Shown here one piece after another: positions 62,017 to 64,000 of a stretch of 64,000 bases of DNA (its first letter is position 1; every line of letters begins with the position of its first letter). This stretch comes from Paenibacillus sp. MAHUQ-63 (GTDB lineage: Bacteria; Bacillota; Bacilli; Paenibacillales; NBRC-103111), in assembly GCF_028765165.1 (NCBI RefSeq), contig NZ_JARADB010000001.1:1612001-1676000 (forward strand). Direction: 5' to 3'. Made by a program: the position numbers and the translations under genes. The notes beneath the pieces were generated by a model. It ran no database searches, had not been told where the DNA came from, and saw only the letters and a program-made list of their open reading frames with translations.

Positions 62017-63318
62017 TTACTTAATATTTTTCACAGCATCGTCGAGCACTTGTTTCGGATCTTTCAAATCATTAAGCGCTTGGAAGATCGCTTTCGTCTT
62101 GAGGTAATCGGAGACCGCCGGCGTTTTCTCTTTAATATTGGTAGGCGCAATCTCGCTCTTCACGGAAATCAGAACATCCCATAAATTTTTACCGAAATAA
62201 GCCGTAAATTTATTGTCCGCTTTCAGCGCCGGATCGTTCCAAACGTCCGAACGAATCGGATCGAAGCCGAGCTGTGACCAGATCTGGATGTTGCCCTCTT
62301 TGGATAATTTGGCGTAGGACAGGAATTTCTTCGCGACATCTTGATTTTTGGACTGCTTCGTAATCACCGTTCCCGTACCGCCCATACCGGAGGAGCGCAT
62401 TTCGCCTTGCTTGAAGACCGGCATCGGTTTAATGATGATCTTGCCTTTGAGGTCAGGCATATAGTCGGTGAAACGGCCCATATACCACATCGGCATCCAA
62501 ACGGAAGCAGCGCCGCCTTTATTCATGAAGCCATAGTATTCTTCCGCATGGTGGAAGCCGCCAGGAGCCACGACAGCGACTTTCTCTTTCACGAGCTTCT
62601 GCATGTAAGACAGCACTTCGTTGTTCGCTTGGTCGTTCAGCTTCACGTTGCCGCTCTTATCCAGGAAGTCCGAGCCATGCTGGACAACGAGCGGCCAATA
62701 GCTCCATTGATCCGTCGTTTCGAGCGTCGTCATCGGCTTGCCGGTTTTCTCCAGCACCTGCTTACCGGCTATCTCATAATCATCCCACGTTTTGATGTTA
62801 TCCGCATTGACGCCTGCTTTATCGAGGATTTCCTTGTTGTAGTAAATTACTTGGGCTCCGACGTGGTAATCGATTCCGTAATATTTGCCGTCTTTGGCAT
62901 AGTTATCGAGTCGGGACATTACGAGGTTGGCTTTCTCCGGCTCGACGATATCGTTCAATTCGACCAGTTGGACGTCGCCTTTTAAGAAATTGCCGATTTT
63001 ACTGATTTCGATGTCCGCCATATCGGGTGCGCCCGTTCCGGATTGCAGCGCGACCAGCAGCTTGTTGTGGTTATCGTCATAAGGGAACGTCGTTGCTTCC
63101 AATTGAATCGTCTGCTCCGGATGCGCCTTGTTCCATGATTCCGCCATACTTTCAAAAAACTTCTGATGCAGCTCGTTGAACGTCCAGAAGCTCAGCTTCA
63201 CCGCACCTGATTTGGATGCGCTGTCATTGGACGAGGTGCTTGGACTGGATGTGCAAGCGGATAATAAAAGCATGGATGCCAGAACGGCGGCAGATGTAAC
63301 TTGCAGCTTTCTTTTCAT
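62017..63318 (-). CDS. ABC transporter substrate-binding lipoprotein (AraN-like role)
   Basis: 433 residues, lipoprotein signal ending LSAC (Cys22), sugar-binding fold with KLSFWTFNELHQKFFESMAESW. First gene of the operon, directly behind a cre site and promoter. Arabino-oligosaccharides are inferred from the two GH43 enzymes; the ligand cannot be read from the sequence. Confidence 0.93.
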   Translation of the reverse strand: MKRKLQVTSAAVLASMLLLSACTSSPSTSSNDSASKSGAVKLSFWTFNELHQKFFESMAESWNKAHPEQTIQLEATTFPYDDNHNKLLVALQSGTGAPDMADIEISKIGNFLKGDVQLVELNDIVEPEKANLVMSRLDNYAKDGKYYGIDYHVGAQVIYYNKEILDKAGVNADNIKTWDDYEIAGKQVLEKTGKPMTTLETTDQWSYWPLVVQHGSDFLDKSGNVKLNDQANNEVLSYMQKLVKEKVAVVAPGGFHHAEEYYGFMNKGGAASVWMPMWYMGRFTDYMPDLKGKIIIKPMPVFKQGEMRSSGMGGTGTVITKQSKNQDVAKKFLSYAKLSKEGNIQIWSQLGFDPIRSDVWNDPALKADNKFTAYFGKNLWDVLISVKSEIAPTNIKEKTPAVSDYLKTKAIFQALNDLKDPKQVLDDAVKNIK

Positions 63319-63496
63319 ACGATGGATCCCCCTTGATTGGATTTGGATTGATGATGGTTTGATGATGGGACTGAAGTGCGCCCGTTTAAAATGAACGAAG
63401 GTCGCATGTGATGATGGAGTTATTGATGGTACAAATGGGATGACATTTCTTGAGGCTGTGAGGCTGTTTCAGTGCTGGTTGAACCTTAGATTATCG

Positions 63497-63523
63497 TGTA
63501 AGCGCTTTACATATCGAATTATA
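63497..63523 (-). promoter_or_regulatory. Promoter with CcpA cre site for the arabinan-type operon
   Basis: TGTAAGCGCTTTACA (63497-63511) is a near-ideal cre. On the minus strand a perfect TATAAT (63518-63523) lies just upstream, so the cre covers the start point, the usual arrangement for CcpA repression. The -35 is poor. Two TGTAC half-sites (63524-63528 and 63610-63614, minus strand) could belong to an AraR-type operator. The rest of the 333-bp gap is AT-rich. Confidence 0.75.
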
Positions 63524-63651
63524 GTACATAAAAACCTATAATCATATAACCAATTCAGTATAAAATTATGTTTATTATATTTAACATATTCCCAATTCGA
63601 CATTTACTGAGTACAATAAGGGTATAAAACGAGAAATCGGGTGGTGCGCGA

Positions 63652-64000
63652 ATGAACAAAATTCCGCTCTATAAACAAATCTATCTATCCATTAAAGATA
63701 AAATTTTGACCGGAGAGCTTCGTCCCAAAGACCGCGTTCCTTCCGAACAGGAATTCATGGACGAATTCATGGTCAGCAAAATTACCGTGAAGAACGCCTT
63801 GGCTGCACTTGTAGACGAAGGACTGGTTACACGCATACAAGGCAAGGGAACGTTCGTAGCTTCCAATCCCACATCCCAGATACCGGATGCCAAAAGCCGT
63901 TATGTCGGAGCTGCCGGGCCAGTCGCCAACGGGAACTCCCCTGCGTCGCACGATTATATCGGGCTGGTTATTCCGACCATGAAAACAAAAGTCATTCAGC
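63652..64000 (+). CDS. GntR-type regulator with LacI-like sensor (AraR type), 3' end outside window
   Basis: Visible 116 residues. Winged helix of GntR type (1-70: PLYKQIYLSIKDKILTGELRP, RVPSEQEFMDEFMVSKITVKNAL, GKGTFV), then a linker and the beginning of a LacI/periplasmic-binding domain (HDYIGLVIPTMK). This architecture is that of AraR, the arabinose-responsive repressor, and the divergent operon is an arabinan one. ATG 63652 has a weak ribosome site (GGGTGGTG). Runs off the right edge. Confidence 0.88.
   Translation, partial: MNKIPLYKQIYLSIKDKILTGELRPKDRVPSEQEFMDEFMVSKITVKNALAALVDEGLVTRIQGKGTFVASNPTSQIPDAKSRYVGAAGPVANGNSPASHDYIGLVIPTMKTKVIQ

Overview
The window looks like chromosome of a low-to-mid GC Gram-positive of the Paenibacillaceae, most likely Paenibacillus. 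This is inferred from gene content: a partnerless bacterial NO synthase, many two-component or regulator-linked MalEFG-type sugar importers without ATPases, copper-amine-oxidase-N repeat domains, NamZ/NagZ/MurQ wall recycling, strong AGGAGG ribosome sites and CcpA cre logic. No rRNA, tRNA, phage or insertion sequence was seen.

Layout. 1-5.6 kb: start of hutH (off the left edge), a sugar isomerase/epimerase divergent from an AraC regulator, and an ArsR-like regulator coupled to an M29 aminopeptidase. 5.8-13.1 kb: a thiamin operon on the minus strand (tenI-thiO-thiS-thiG-thiD-thiE-thiC) led by a TPP riboswitch with a transcription terminator. It is interrupted between thiG and thiD by a 33-copy 11-bp tandem array and a composite repeat. 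13.2-15.7 kb: a frameshifted BASS-family transporter and a small lipoprotein gene.

15.9-34.4 kb is the unusual part. Ten minus-strand genes (a TolC-like coiled-coil protein with copper-amine-oxidase-N domain, a membrane protein with propeller, HAMP and degenerate cyclase domains, a GNAT, a transporter-HEAT-cNMP-binding fusion, an RsbW-like kinase, a STAS protein, an RsbU-like phosphatase, a DUF4157/HExxH protein with ten 22-residue repeats, an Ala-rich protein sharing its N-terminal QRTxGNxA signature, and a YbjN-like protein) lie divergent from a PAAR-like DUF4280 protein and a ten-MORN membrane protein. DUF4157 and DUF4280 are typical companions of contractile injection systems, but no sheath, tube, baseplate or AAA+ gene is present. 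This is the best candidate for an undescribed system.

34.6-46.9 kb: a nearly complete MurNAc/peptidoglycan salvage operon (murR; murQ, ABC importer, GNAT, PIG-L-like, namZ, murK-like, nagZ, anmK). 47.4-54.7 kb: rarD, a candidate 34-residue membrane peptide, and a YesMN-type two-component system with its sugar importer. 55.4-57.6 kb: NO synthase, a hypothetical protein and a pirin. 57.8-64 kb: an arabinan-type operon (importer plus two GH43 enzymes) with a cre site and a divergent GntR/AraR-type regulator running off the right edge.

Two families of composite intergenic repeats run through the window. Family A has four 21-bp palindromic cores spaced 52/63/52 bp (51 for the last step in one copy), in four complete copies. 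Family B has two direct and two inverted 24-bp cores in a fixed 183-bp frame, in two copies. Their spacing is conserved almost to the base although the spacer sequences are not.
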